A stretch of 60,103 bases of DNA from Candidatus Woesearchaeota archaeon (GTDB taxonomy: Archaea; Nanobdellota; Nanobdellia; Woesearchaeales; ARS49). Made by a program: the position numbers and the translations under genes. The notes beneath the pieces are model-generated. The model saw only the letters and a list, made by a program, of their open reading frames with translations, had not been told where the DNA came from and searched no databases. Location of the stretch: positions 1-60,103 of the forward strand of contig JACRKG010000048.1 of assembly GCA_016215315.1 (NCBI GenBank), read 5' to 3'. Positions 25,976 to 33,457 of this stretch are shown one piece after another. The stretch's first letter is position 1; each line of letters opens with the position of its first letter.

Positions 25976-26386
25976 ATGAAAATGGCACCATTAGAAAAAA
26001 AAGAAGCATGGAAAGAATATTTGTGTTTTGTTTTTAGAATAGTTGTTGGCTGGATGTTTTTTGAGCACGGTGCACAAAAATGGTTTGGCTGGTTCGGAGG
26101 CAAAGCAGTAGGCTCTCTAGCATCAATGTTTGGAGCTGCAGGAGTAATAGAAGTAGTCGTAGGACTAGCAGTTTTATTAGGAGTTTTCGTAAAACTAGCA
26201 GCATTAGTAGGTGGAGTAGAAATGTTAGTAGCATACTTCATGATACACTTTCCGAACGGTTGGAATCCTTTAGCTAACCAAGGAGAACTAGCACTACTTT
26301 ACTTTGCAGCATTCCTAGTATTATTCGCTTGGGGCGCAGGTAAATGGAGCTTAGAAAGAGCATTAAAAGGAGACGAAACGTTTTAA
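25976..26386 (+). CDS. DoxX family membrane protein
   Basis: The 136-residue protein has four predicted helices and the DoxX signature: FRIVVGWMFFEHGAQKWFGWFGG at the start, then GAAGVIEVVVGLAVLLG and VEMLVAYFMIHFPNGWNPLANQGELALLY. DoxX/DoxD proteins act at the membrane in quinone-linked or oxidative-stress complexes; the role here is unknown. AAGGAGGT precedes two possible ATGs (25976 and 25982). A hairpin and T-tract end the gene. Confidence 0.85.
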   Translation: MKMAPLEKKEAWKEYLCFVFRIVVGWMFFEHGAQKWFGWFGGKAVGSLASMFGAAGVIEVVVGLAVLLGVFVKLAALVGGVEMLVAYFMIHFPNGWNPLANQGELALLYFAAFLVLFAWGAGKWSLERALKGDETF

Positions 26387-26400
26387 TCGTTTCTTTTTTT
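26374..26400 (+). terminator. terminator overlapping the doxX stop
   Basis: GAAACG-ttttaat-CGTTTC is followed by TTTTTTTATTTTT; the TAA stop lies in the loop. Confidence 0.65.
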
Positions 26401-26421
26401 ATTTTTTATTTCTTTTATTTT

Positions 26422-26445
26422 TAGTTTATAGTTTATTGTTTATAG
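26422..26445. repeat. partial family A repeat, copy 7
   Basis: It is a single arm of three units, TAGTTTATAGTTTATTGTTT, without the central GGACGT or the second arm. Confidence 0.55.
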
Positions 26446-26518
26446 CAAAGATGTGGTTAACAACTTTATTTTGTTCTTTGTATTTTTTGAAATCTTTTTC
26501 CCTTAGCCGCTCGCAATT

Positions 26519-26584
26519 TAGTTCGTAGTTTATAGTTTGTAGTTTACAGGACGTACTATGAACTACAAACCATAAACTATAAAC
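26519..26584. repeat. heptad palindromic repeat (family A), copy 8
   Basis: This is a full palindrome with arm AGTTTATAGTTTGTAGTTTA, centre CAGGACGTACTATG and the complementary arm. It directly precedes the family C element. Confidence 0.8.
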
Positions 26585-26590
26585 CAGAAG

Positions 26591-26654
26591 GCGGGCGGAA
26601 CACTTTGTCGACCTGCGGTCGAAAATTAATAATTGAAAAATTCTTAGCGTGCAC
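26591..26654 (-). repeat. family C repeat, copy 2 (inverted)
   Basis: It is the reverse complement of 23373-23436 with the same 64-nt length; 37 nt at one end are identical. The pair brackets the small peptide gene, hppA and doxX. Confidence 0.8.
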
Positions 26655-26689
26655 TATAAAGATTTATCTTCTCTATTGTAATTAATATA

Positions 26690-26990
26690 TTTTCCAGCAT
26701 AGAAATATTTATTTACTTGAAAATCTGAAATATCTTCACACGGGCTATTCGGTTGCTCTTGAAAAGAGCGTGATTATAGAAAGCCTCTAGTGAGTGTTCA
26801 GCAATTACCACGGCGACTGGACTTTACCTCGCTGTACGAAGCCTGCACGAAACTATGCTTGTTTATGACGCGAAGGAGATAACCTCTAGAGTGCGTTAAA
26901 ATAGGTTAAGATTAGAATTTACAAACTCGAGGAACTCTTTAGCCGAGTCCAGTGTTAAGAAAATCGGTAAGCCGATTTTCTTTGTTTTTA
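26690..26990 (+). ncRNA. candidate structured RNA with terminator
   Basis: About 300 nt without an ORF but richer in G+C than its surroundings. TATA-like AATATATTTT (26683-26693) is followed by a region with several possible stems: GCTCTT/AAGAGC with a GAA loop near 26755, and ACGGCGA/TCGCTGT closing a loop whose CTGGACT can pair with AGTCCAG at 26945-26951, a pseudoknot. It ends in AAGAAAATCGG-TAAG-CCGATTTTCTT followed by a T-tract. I could not match it to tRNA, SRP RNA or RNase P consensus. The forward strand is inferred from the terminator. Confidence 0.45.
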
Positions 26991-27001
26991 ATTCTTTAAA
27001 A

Positions 27002-27256
27002 CTATCTTATTAATCTTCTTTCAGGCGGTAACTCTGCATATTCTAGTAAATTACCATACTTTTCTTTTAATTCTTTGAGTGATTCAGTTCCTCCTTGACG
27101 AATATCTAAAACATATAGTCTAGATAATTCCAAATCAGAACTAGACTCTTTATCAGGAAACATTTTAGTGAGTTTGTATTCGGAAATAACTTTTTCCAAA
27201 TCTAAAGCACCAACTCCTTTCTTAAACTTTACATTTGCTATGTTTGGTAGACCCAT
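27002..27256 (-). CDS. small protein resembling a free subtilase propeptide
   Basis: The 84-residue product resembles the inhibitor-I9/propeptide domain of subtilisin-like proteases: VKFKKGVGALDLEKVISEYK, then LYVLDIRQGG, a helix, and NLLEYAELPPER, the pattern 'VeyAEp' found just before the mature enzyme in subtilases. No protease domain follows; the ORF ends 10 residues later. GGAGGTAAAATAAA precedes the ATG. It is the last gene of a five-gene operon. The similarity is by eye and needs a profile search. Confidence 0.55.
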   Translation of the reverse strand: MGLPNIANVKFKKGVGALDLEKVISEYKLTKMFPDKESSSDLELSRLYVLDIRQGGTESLKELKEKYGNLLEYAELPPERRLIR

Positions 27257-27277
27257 TTTTATTTTACCTCCAAAATC

Positions 27278-27619
27278 TTAACACGGAAACATTTTTGAAT
27301 CCGCATCATACACATCGATTGACTTGATATCTTTAGGAACATCGTATCCTTTCATTTGCAGTATGCTTATTCTTATAGTGTTTGGTGCTGGTGGTTGGTA
27401 AGCTAATTCTAAAGATTTTGTGTCAGGATTATATCCGCTGTAGGTAACATCGGAAGGATGTAAACTAACTCCTACAAATAATTTATTTTTTTCTTCACTC
27501 AGAATTCTTCCTTCTAAATGAACATTATGTCTTCCGTGATATAAACAAGTTAATTCCCTACCTTCACCTGTCAAATCCATGAATGAATCAAATTTTTTTG
27601 CTGATTTCTTTTTACTCAT
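27278..27619 (-). CDS. hypothetical small protein
   Basis: The product has 113 residues from the ATG at 27619, which overlaps the TGA of the preceding gene (ATGA) and has a GGGGG ribosome-binding site. It is Lys-rich at the start, then beta-rich, with QPPAPNTIRISIL, which recalls the PPAPQRV motif of the paralogous pair at 12156-13292. Family unknown. Confidence 0.6.
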   Translation of the reverse strand: MSKKKSAKKFDSFMDLTGEGRELTCLYHGRHNVHLEGRILSEEKNKLFVGVSLHPSDVTYSGYNPDTKSLELAYQPPAPNTIRISILQMKGYDVPKDIKSIDVYDADSKMFPC

Positions 27620-27912
27620 TTTTGTTCCCCCCATTCATTAATAATATCGTCTCCTTCAAAATATTCCATTTTTGGATCACCAAAAACAGCATGAAACCAA
27701 GCTTCTTTCTTCAATGTTTCTTGCATAGTATTGTAATCATTTCTTTGACCGCTAATTAAGTAAATGATGGTTATTGGCTTGTTTGTTGGCATTGGAACTC
27801 TATAGTTCTCATCAAGCGCATATCCTAATCTTTCTACTGCACTTTTAATTACTTCACGCTTTGTGCCTTCTTTTACTTCTAACATAACTGAAACTTTATC
27901 ATCTATTGACAT
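27616..27912 (-). CDS. small protein, possible propeptide/I9-like fold
   Basis: The product has 98 residues with a beta-alpha-beta-beta-alpha-beta look: VSVMLEVKEGTKREVIKSAV, ITIIYLISG, a helix, then WFHAVFGDPKMEYFEGDD, which resembles the closing strand of I9-type propeptides. It has no catalytic motif. It is translationally coupled to the next gene and follows another propeptide-like gene by 14 nt. Confidence 0.5.
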   Translation of the reverse strand: MSIDDKVSVMLEVKEGTKREVIKSAVERLGYALDENYRVPMPTNKPITIIYLISGQRNDYNTMQETLKKEAWFHAVFGDPKMEYFEGDDIINEWGEQK

Positions 27913-27926
27913 TTTATTTTACCTCC

Positions 27927-28271
27927 TCAATCGTTTGTGACTTGCACTTCATTGTCTAATTCTACTGTGCGTACTAATCCTGCTAAATTTTTAGGTACTT
28001 TCACTGTTCCTTCAATCCTCTTGCTATTTTTGCCCACTACTTTTACTCCGAAAATTCTTTCAAAATCTTCTTTTTTGCTAGAAGCGACTAATGAAGAAGC
28101 ACTTCTTAAGTAATTAGTCACAGTTATTTCATTACTGTATTTTTGCTTAATATCTTCTTCTGCATTGCCGAGATACATTTTAAGAGTGTCCTTGACAGCA
28201 TTGTGACTTAAACCAGGAGCCATAGGAAATGACTCTAGCACGATTACGTAATTTATTGTTTCTTCAGACAT
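27927..28271 (-). CDS. small protein resembling a sedolisin (kumamolisin-type) activation domain
   Basis: The product has 114 residues from the ATG at 28271, chosen because GGAGG precedes it; an upstream in-frame ATG would include the hairpin repeat. VTNYLRSASSLVASSKKEDFERIFGVKVV followed by GTVKVPKNLAGLVRTVELD (given here as two parts) follows the layout of the pro-kumamolisin activation domain: a helix entering 'f..fgv', then 'vP..la..v..v..ld'. No peptidase domain follows. Confidence 0.5.
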   Translation of the reverse strand: MSEETINYVIVLESFPMAPGLSHNAVKDTLKMYLGNAEEDIKQKYSNEITVTNYLRSASSLVASSKKEDFERIFGVKVVGKNSKRIEGTVKVPKNLAGLVRTVELDNEVQVTND

Positions 28272-28287
28272 TTTATTTTTCCTCCAT

Positions 28288-28316
28288 AGAAATTTTGCTT
28301 CACAAAATTTCAATAA
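28288..28316. repeat. dispersed AAATTTTGC hairpin
   Basis: GAAATTTTGCttcACAAAATTTC lies between the SIMPL gene and the propeptide-like gene. It is nearly the same sequence as 110-132. Confidence 0.6.
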
Positions 28317-28337
28317 AACAATAAAATATTCGTTTTA

Positions 28338-29000
28338 TCACGAATATTTTATTTCAAATGAAACGCTAATTTGTGCTGTTGTTTGAACATTTTGTGCTTG
28401 TACTGGTGTTTCTGCATTTTCTGCTGAATCCATCATTGCACTCATTCTTGCAGCGCCATAATGTCTTTGTCTTCCAACATTCTGAACTCCTTCAGAAATG
28501 TAAACGGGTCTTCCAACAACAACACCCAATGTGCTTGCTAATAATTCTGCTTTACTTCTTGCATCATTACAAGCATTAGTAAATAATTTTTTGTTTGTTT
28601 TTGCTTCTAAATCATCAGTTAATGAAAAAGAAACATTTCCCACATTATTAGCTCCTGCATTTACTACTAAATCAAGTAAATAACCCACTTGCTCTAAGTC
28701 GTTTGTGCTAACTTTTAATGTGTTTGCTACTTGGTAACCTTTTTCTACATACTTTTGTTTTTCCCAAGTTCCTATTTTTCTTGTTGAATAACTTGAAGTT
28801 TGAATTTGATTATCTTTAACTCCACTTTCACGCAAAGCATCTAAAACTCGAGTAGCTATTTCCGCGTTTGCTTTTTGTGCTGCTTTAGGATCTTTCTTTT
28901 CAGTAATGACACTAAACAAAAACTCTGCTTGATCAGGAACTACTTCTAGCTCTGCAGAACCCACAACTGAAATTACATTTTCTAAATTTTTATTTTCCAT
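28338..29000 (-). CDS. SIMPL domain protein (DUF541)
   Basis: The 220-residue protein starts ISVVGSAELEVVPDQAEFLFSV, then has KDPKAAQKANAEIATRVLDAL, IQTSSYSTRKIGTWE and ARSKAELLASTLGVVVGRPVYISEG, the typical order of the SIMPL/DUF541 fold. Bacterial members are periplasmic and linked to oxidative stress, but this copy has no signal peptide. GGGAGG precedes the ATG. It heads the operon of small propeptide-like proteins. Confidence 0.88.
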   Translation of the reverse strand: MENKNLENVISVVGSAELEVVPDQAEFLFSVITEKKDPKAAQKANAEIATRVLDALRESGVKDNQIQTSSYSTRKIGTWEKQKYVEKGYQVANTLKVSTNDLEQVGYLLDLVVNAGANNVGNVSFSLTDDLEAKTNKKLFTNACNDARSKAELLASTLGVVVGRPVYISEGVQNVGRQRHYGAARMSAMMDSAENAETPVQAQNVQTTAQISVSFEIKYS

Positions 29001-29156
29001 TTTTTATCGGCCTCCCGAATTTGTTTTAATTGTTTTAGTTTTTTGTATAATCGAGATAAATTCTTAAGCTTTGCTCTCGAATAATACTATTGTAAATAGA
29101 AAAAGTATGTACAATATTAATTTTCTCCACACAAAATACACAAAGTACACAATTTG

Positions 29157-29184
29157 TTCATAGTTAATGGTTTGGAGTTTGTAG
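29157..29184. repeat. partial family A repeat, copy 9
   Basis: One arm, TTCATAGTTAATGGTTTGGA followed by GTTTGTAG. It lies in the 29001-29341 gap, which otherwise shows no convincing gene. Confidence 0.55.
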
Positions 29185-29341
29185 AAAAATGTTCGATGAA
29201 GAACTTGAACAAAGAAAGAAAAATGTTTCAAAGATGTAAAAAAATAGAAACATTGACATACTGTTGAATTTCTGTGTATTTGGGAGCGTTTAAACAATCA
29301 TCATTTTAATTATGGCGAATATGCCATAATATTTTAGATAA

Positions 29342-29455
29342 TGGGCCCGGCCAGATTCGAACTGGCGACCTTCTCCATATCAAAAATGCAAGCATTTGGA
29401 ACAAATACTTCGCATTTGCGTCAAAGAGACGTCATAGCCACTAGACTACGAGCCC
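29342..29455 (-). tRNA. tRNA-Val (GAC) with 41-nt intron
   Basis: On the reverse strand the acceptor stem GGGCTCG/CGGGCCC (one G-U pair), D stem GTC/GAC, T arm GCCAG-TTCGAAT-CTGGC and discriminator A are all clear. The anticodon stem is TCTCT/GGAGA and the loop begins TTGAC, giving anticodon GAC (Val). The loop is interrupted by about 41 nt, which makes the 114-nt gene a 73-nt tRNA. The position, next to nucleotide 37, is the canonical archaeal intron site cut by the splicing endonuclease. CCA is not encoded. Confidence 0.93.
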
Positions 29456-29651
29456 ACGACGAAAAAGAGTTATGATTTCTTTAAAAACTTTTGCAATATA
29501 AAAGAAAATAAAAAAACCTTAAAAAAACCAATTGGTTTAAATTATGATATTATTAATAACTAACTAATCTACTAAAATCTATTTAAAATATTTCGTTTTT
29601 ACAAAAAATTGGTTAAGAAGCTTTATTAATCAATATATTCTTCAGTAAAGT

Positions 29652-31160
29652 ATGGGCCAAGATCGAGATTCGAGCAGGGATTCGAGGGGTGTTGACTTAA
29701 GAAGCAAACTCGATGAAATGCAGCAATTAATTGTTGTACTGCAAGAAGAACTTGATGCATTAAAGGCTCCGCCATACTTGTGTGGAACTGTTCTGGAAAT
29801 AACTAATACTGCTGCAATGATTTCTGTTGATCAACAAGGTGTTTACGAAATTCCTTCTAATAAAGAATTAAAAGAAAAAGTCAAGAAAGGTAATAAAGTT
29901 ATTTTGAATCCTCTTTCAAAAGCAATTATTGGTTATTCACAATTTAACACACAACTTGGTCCAGTAGTAATTGTTGAAGAAGTAATTAATGACCGTCTTA
30001 AAGTGCAAATATGTGGAGAACCTAGAACGATATTATCTTCTTTAGCAGATATCAGAGCAGGCGATGAAGTTGTACTTGATTCTTCAAAGCTTATGGCTGT
30101 AGAAAAATTATCTAGAAAGAAATCAAAATTTTTCTTAGAAGAAGTTCCCGAAACACCTTGGGATAGTATTGGTGGTTTGGAAGAAACAATTGAAACTATA
30201 AAAGAAGAAATCGTTAACCCTTTCGTTCATAAAGAAATATTTGCAAAGTATGGAAGAAAACCAGCAAAAGGAATATTATTATACGGTCCTCCAGGATGCG
30301 GAAAAACATTACTAGCAAAATCAATAGCATACAATTTATCCGCAATTTCAAAAAATGGCAAAGATGATGTTAAAGGTTATTTTATCAAAGTCAACGGGCC
30401 TGAAATTTTAGACAAATGGTTGGGTAATTCTGAAGCAAACATCAGAAAAATATATGAATCCGCAAGAGAAGCAGCTAGAGAAAGTGAAAGCCCAGTAGTA
30501 GTTTTTGTTGATGAAGCAGAAGCAGTCCTAAAAACAAGAGGTAGCGGAATATCCACAGATGTTTATGATTCAATTGTTCCTCAATTCTTATCCGAGATGG
30601 ATGGCATGACTGAAAACAATAACATAATTACAATTCTAGCAACAAACAGAGAAGATATTATTGATCCTGCAGTTCTCAGAGATGGAAGAGTTGATAAGAA
30701 AATAAAAGTCTCAAGACCAAACAAAGAAGGAACAAAAGAAATATTTGAAATTTATTTAAAAGATAAACCACTGAGAGAAAAAAAATGTAAAACAAAAGAA
30801 TTAGCAGAAAAACTAGCAGAAGAAATTCACGATGAAGAAAATGTTCTTTACAACATCTTAATACCACAAGGACAAGCAAATCAACAATTTTTGTACAAGC
30901 ATGTAGTTAGTGGTGCAATGATTAAAGGAATAGTTGACAGAGCAGTAACTTACGCAATAAAAAGAGAAATAGCTGGAGAAAAAGCAGGTATTTCTTCAGA
31001 TGACTTAAGCAAGGCATTACAAGAATCGTTTGTTGATGCTTCACAAATAACACAATCGTTAGTAAAAGATGATTGGGAAACGGTTTTTGGAGCAAGAGGA
31101 AAACAATTTCACGAAGCATACAAACAAGGAATAATAATATTAGAAAATGCATTAAAATAA
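29652..31160 (+). CDS. Mpa/ARC-like proteasomal AAA+ ATPase
   Basis: The 502-residue protein has a short coiled coil (about 15-38), two predicted OB-type beta domains (about 42-150), and an AAA+ domain with Walker A GPPGCGKT (212-219), aromatic pore loop KWLG (255-258), Walker B FVDEAEA (D287, E288), sensor TNRED and Arg fingers in LRDGRVD (R343, R346). The tandem OB layout, EEVPETPWDSIGGL linker and C-terminal VSGAMIKGIVDRA match bacterial Mpa/ARC better than archaeal PAN. The C-terminus is ENALK, without the HbYX or QYL docking tail. It leads the ubiquitin-like cluster and likely unfolds modified proteins. Confidence 0.85.
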   Translation: MGQDRDSSRDSRGVDLRSKLDEMQQLIVVLQEELDALKAPPYLCGTVLEITNTAAMISVDQQGVYEIPSNKELKEKVKKGNKVILNPLSKAIIGYSQFNTQLGPVVIVEEVINDRLKVQICGEPRTILSSLADIRAGDEVVLDSSKLMAVEKLSRKKSKFFLEEVPETPWDSIGGLEETIETIKEEIVNPFVHKEIFAKYGRKPAKGILLYGPPGCGKTLLAKSIAYNLSAISKNGKDDVKGYFIKVNGPEILDKWLGNSEANIRKIYESAREAARESESPVVVFVDEAEAVLKTRGSGISTDVYDSIVPQFLSEMDGMTENNNIITILATNREDIIDPAVLRDGRVDKKIKVSRPNKEGTKEIFEIYLKDKPLREKKCKTKELAEKLAEEIHDEENVLYNILIPQGQANQQFLYKHVVSGAMIKGIVDRAVTYAIKREIAGEKAGISSDDLSKALQESFVDASQITQSLVKDDWETVFGARGKQFHEAYKQGIIILENALK

Positions 31161-31183
31161 ACAAAATTTGGAGGTATAATAAA

Positions 31184-31630
31184 ATGGGAGCAAGAAAAAC
31201 AAAAAAAGCTGAACAAGAACAAAATAAACAAATAACAAGCCAAGATCAACCAACCACAGAAATACCTACAGTAGTAAGTGCACGCACAGGATTAACACCT
31301 GCAGACGATGCTGTTATGAGAACATTGCCAAGCAATTATCAAGGCAAAACTATTAACGATGCAATCAATTACTTACTTCGACAAGATGAATTAAAAGAAG
31401 ACGAAATGCCTCTAGTAAAAAGCATAAAGAAAGAATTAGGTGCAGAAAATTTTGTTGCAGTAGTCAATGGAAAAAACGCAGAACTAAACGATGCGGTACT
31501 GAATTATTTAGTAGAAAAAGAACATAAATTACCAAACGGAGAAGTAAAAAAATACAATCTTCTTGAAATAGAAATATCAAAAGTCCAAGAAGGAGGATTT
31601 AGTTCACAGTTTACAGTTTGGGGTTTATAA
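31184..31630 (+). CDS. ubiquitin-like modifier precursor (Gly-Gly plus tail)
   Basis: The product has 148 residues from the ATG at 31184, which has GGAGGT 8 nt upstream. After a charged, probably disordered start (1-30) comes a compact domain whose last part, FVAVVNGKNAELNDAV ... YNLLEIEISKVQEGG, fits a beta-grasp fold ending in Gly137-Gly138, as in ubiquitin, ThiS and MoaD. Ten more residues (FSSQFTVWGL) follow, eight of them encoded by a family A repeat. The neighbouring JAMM protease could remove this tail. Modifier function is inferred from fold, Gly-Gly and neighbours. Confidence 0.72.
   Translation: MGARKTKKAEQEQNKQITSQDQPTTEIPTVVSARTGLTPADDAVMRTLPSNYQGKTINDAINYLLRQDELKEDEMPLVKSIKKELGAENFVAVVNGKNAELNDAVLNYLVEKEHKLPNGEVKKYNLLEIEISKVQEGGFSSQFTVWGL
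31600..31630. repeat. half family A repeat inside the 3' end of the ubiquitin-like gene, copy 10
   Basis: TAGTTCACAGTTTACAGTTT then GGGGTTTATAA. The repeat's TAG (31600-31602) is out of frame with the gene, unlike in six other genes where it is the stop codon. Translation therefore continues to the TAA at 31628-31630. Confidence 0.75.
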
Positions 31631-31780
31631 TACTAAAATCAGAGCAGGCATCAAAGGGATATCGGCCCTCTTACACCCGTAATGTTTGACTTCAAGTGAT
31701 TACGCGCACTGGAAAAACAATTTACTAATTTATTAGCTGCAACAGAAAGCGATCGCGCATTAACAATCAAATTTATGATC
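31631..31780 (+). other. 150-nt gap with G+C-rich segment and an open upstream frame
   Basis: Between the modifier gene and the first E2-like gene, 31640-31712 is less AT-rich than the rest and contains AGGGATATCGGCCCT. In the frame of the next gene there is no stop from 31700 to the ATG at 31781, and the conceptual translation (LRALEKQFTNLLAATESDRA...) looks protein-like, but no usual start codon exists and a TGA lies at 31697. It may be a relic of an older gene end, an untranslated leader or a small RNA. Confidence 0.35.
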
Positions 31781-33457
31781 ATGGAATTTCAAAAAGGATC
31801 AAAAGTAGTTACTGTAAGAAATTTAGGCCCAGAAAATTATAATGATCGAGGAACTGAAGAGCACTATTATTATAGAGATGCTTATAACATACACCAAACT
31901 CCTCTGAAGAGTAAAGGCGTTGTTACTCGTGTTGAAGGAGCCATTGTTTGGGTAAAAATTGATGATAAAGGACAAGAATATCGATTTCGCCACAATGAAT
32001 TAGACATTTTGCAAGCTGAAAAAACTAATTTAAACTTAAATAATTTCAAGCCTTTACCTTCTTACGTGTTTGATTTAGCTTCTAAAATGCCTGTTTTTAT
32101 ATTGAATGATAGACTATATATTTTAGGCGAAGCTCAGGAAAATTTAAAAGAAAACTTTTTTCAAACAACAGAAAAAAGAAAAAAAACAGTACACGGCATT
32201 GTTGAGTCAGGTTCCTTGAAATCTTTAGAAGAGTTAGCCGAAAGTCATTTTTCAGAAGAATTTGAAAAGTTTCAGAATAAATATATTCAAGAAGTAATCA
32301 AAGAAAAAGAAGAAAGTTCAGAAAGAAAAGAAAACTATAAAATAGTTGATTTTATTATCAACAAAGTTTTTCCTTATTTGAGAACTGCCTCAGGCGATAA
32401 TTCAAAAATTAATGAATTGTTTGGCGTGAAAGAAACTGAAAAAGAAATACAGAAAGAATCTGAATTAAAAAATGAAGATCAAAATAAAAATGAAGATTTT
32501 ATTTCCCAAATCATAGCAAACATAGAGAATGAGAAATTTTCTGAAAACAAAAAAAAGAAAAAAAAACAAAAAGTAAAAAAATTAGACCTCATTCTAGGAT
32601 ATGATCCTGATTTAGAAGTTGACAGGAGGGATTTACCTAAAAATTACAGTTTTGAATCACTATTGGGAAAAGTATTGAATGGCAGGAATGTTGCAATAAT
32701 TAATAATACAGTCTACCATTTGACAAAAAGCAGTAAAGCTAAAAAAAGCCAAGTATTGAACTTTTCAGGAACTGATTATTTTTTAGTCACTCCGATGCCT
32801 GTTCAAGAATTAAAAAATAAATGTTATTTTGAACTTTCAAAGAAAGTAAGGATTAAAACATTAAAAACAAAAGCAGCCAATGATAAAAAAATAAGAGATC
32901 TTTTAGAAAATAATTCGAACCTGGAAAGTTTAGTAAATAAAAAAGAACATTGGGAAGAAGATTTTGGTTTTATTAAAGAAGATGGCAGTTATTCTGTATT
33001 TTTGCAAGTTCCAAAACATGTTTTGAAAATGCCTGAGGATTATAAATTTTATTACGAATATCCTGATGATTATAACCACGAAGCAAAAAAAAATAATCGA
33101 AATAGGTACTACCAATTTGAGGAAGTACGAGTTGCTGTACAATTGTTTATCGAACAAGGAAAAATTAAGTATAACCACCCGATCACAATTGAAAGTTATT
33201 CACATCCATTCGCTTACACAAATAGAAGCATATGTTTAGGCCAGTATAATTATTATGAATTAAATCATTTAGAGTCAGGTCTTGCTGTTGCAACTCTCTT
33301 AAAAGATACAAAAAGAACACTACTCAGCGGGTATAAGAGCGGGGAGACAAAACCAGTAAATCCATTAGAAAAATTTGGACATAGAAAGATCTCTCTCGAT
33401 GAGGTAAAAAAAAGAAATTTACCAATTACGAATATTAATTTAAGAGGAAAAAAATGA
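31781..33457 (+). CDS. E2-like protein 1 of the ubiquitin-like cluster
   Basis: The product has 558 residues from the ATG at 31781, which aligns with the starts of its two paralogues. Parts: an SH3/KOW-like beta barrel (about 1-60); a YVFDLASKMPVFILNDRLYILGE segment; a long Lys-rich helical middle; and a C-terminal domain with FLQVPKHVLKMP, VRVAVQLFIEQGK, then SHPFAYTNRSICLG and a helix. The HPx...xxCLG pattern matches the E2 active-site region, so Cys (TGT at 33233-33235) is the candidate catalytic residue. E2 function is my inference. It overlaps the next gene by 4 nt. Confidence 0.68.
   Translation: MEFQKGSKVVTVRNLGPENYNDRGTEEHYYYRDAYNIHQTPLKSKGVVTRVEGAIVWVKIDDKGQEYRFRHNELDILQAEKTNLNLNNFKPLPSYVFDLASKMPVFILNDRLYILGEAQENLKENFFQTTEKRKKTVHGIVESGSLKSLEELAESHFSEEFEKFQNKYIQEVIKEKEESSERKENYKIVDFIINKVFPYLRTASGDNSKINELFGVKETEKEIQKESELKNEDQNKNEDFISQIIANIENEKFSENKKKKKKQKVKKLDLILGYDPDLEVDRRDLPKNYSFESLLGKVLNGRNVAIINNTVYHLTKSSKAKKSQVLNFSGTDYFLVTPMPVQELKNKCYFELSKKVRIKTLKTKAANDKKIRDLLENNSNLESLVNKKEHWEEDFGFIKEDGSYSVFLQVPKHVLKMPEDYKFYYEYPDDYNHEAKKNNRNRYYQFEEVRVAVQLFIEQGKIKYNHPITIESYSHPFAYTNRSICLGQYNYYELNHLESGLAVATLLKDTKRTLLSGYKSGETKPVNPLEKFGHRKISLDEVKKRNLPITNINLRGKK

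Noticed and set aside
26800..26850. RNase P RNA on the reverse strand
   Set aside because: GAGGTAAAGTCC resembles the conserved GAGGAAAGTCC, but it has an extra base and no matching ACAGAA...CCGGCTTA region follows. The terminator also points to the other strand.
29064..29297. 77-residue reverse-strand ORF
   Set aside because: It is Phe/Tyr/Leu-rich chance coding in AT-rich DNA and crosses part of a family A repeat; no start signals.
31640..31715. A tRNA gene in the G+C-rich segment
   Set aside because: No TTCGA T-loop and no acceptor stem could be paired on either strand.
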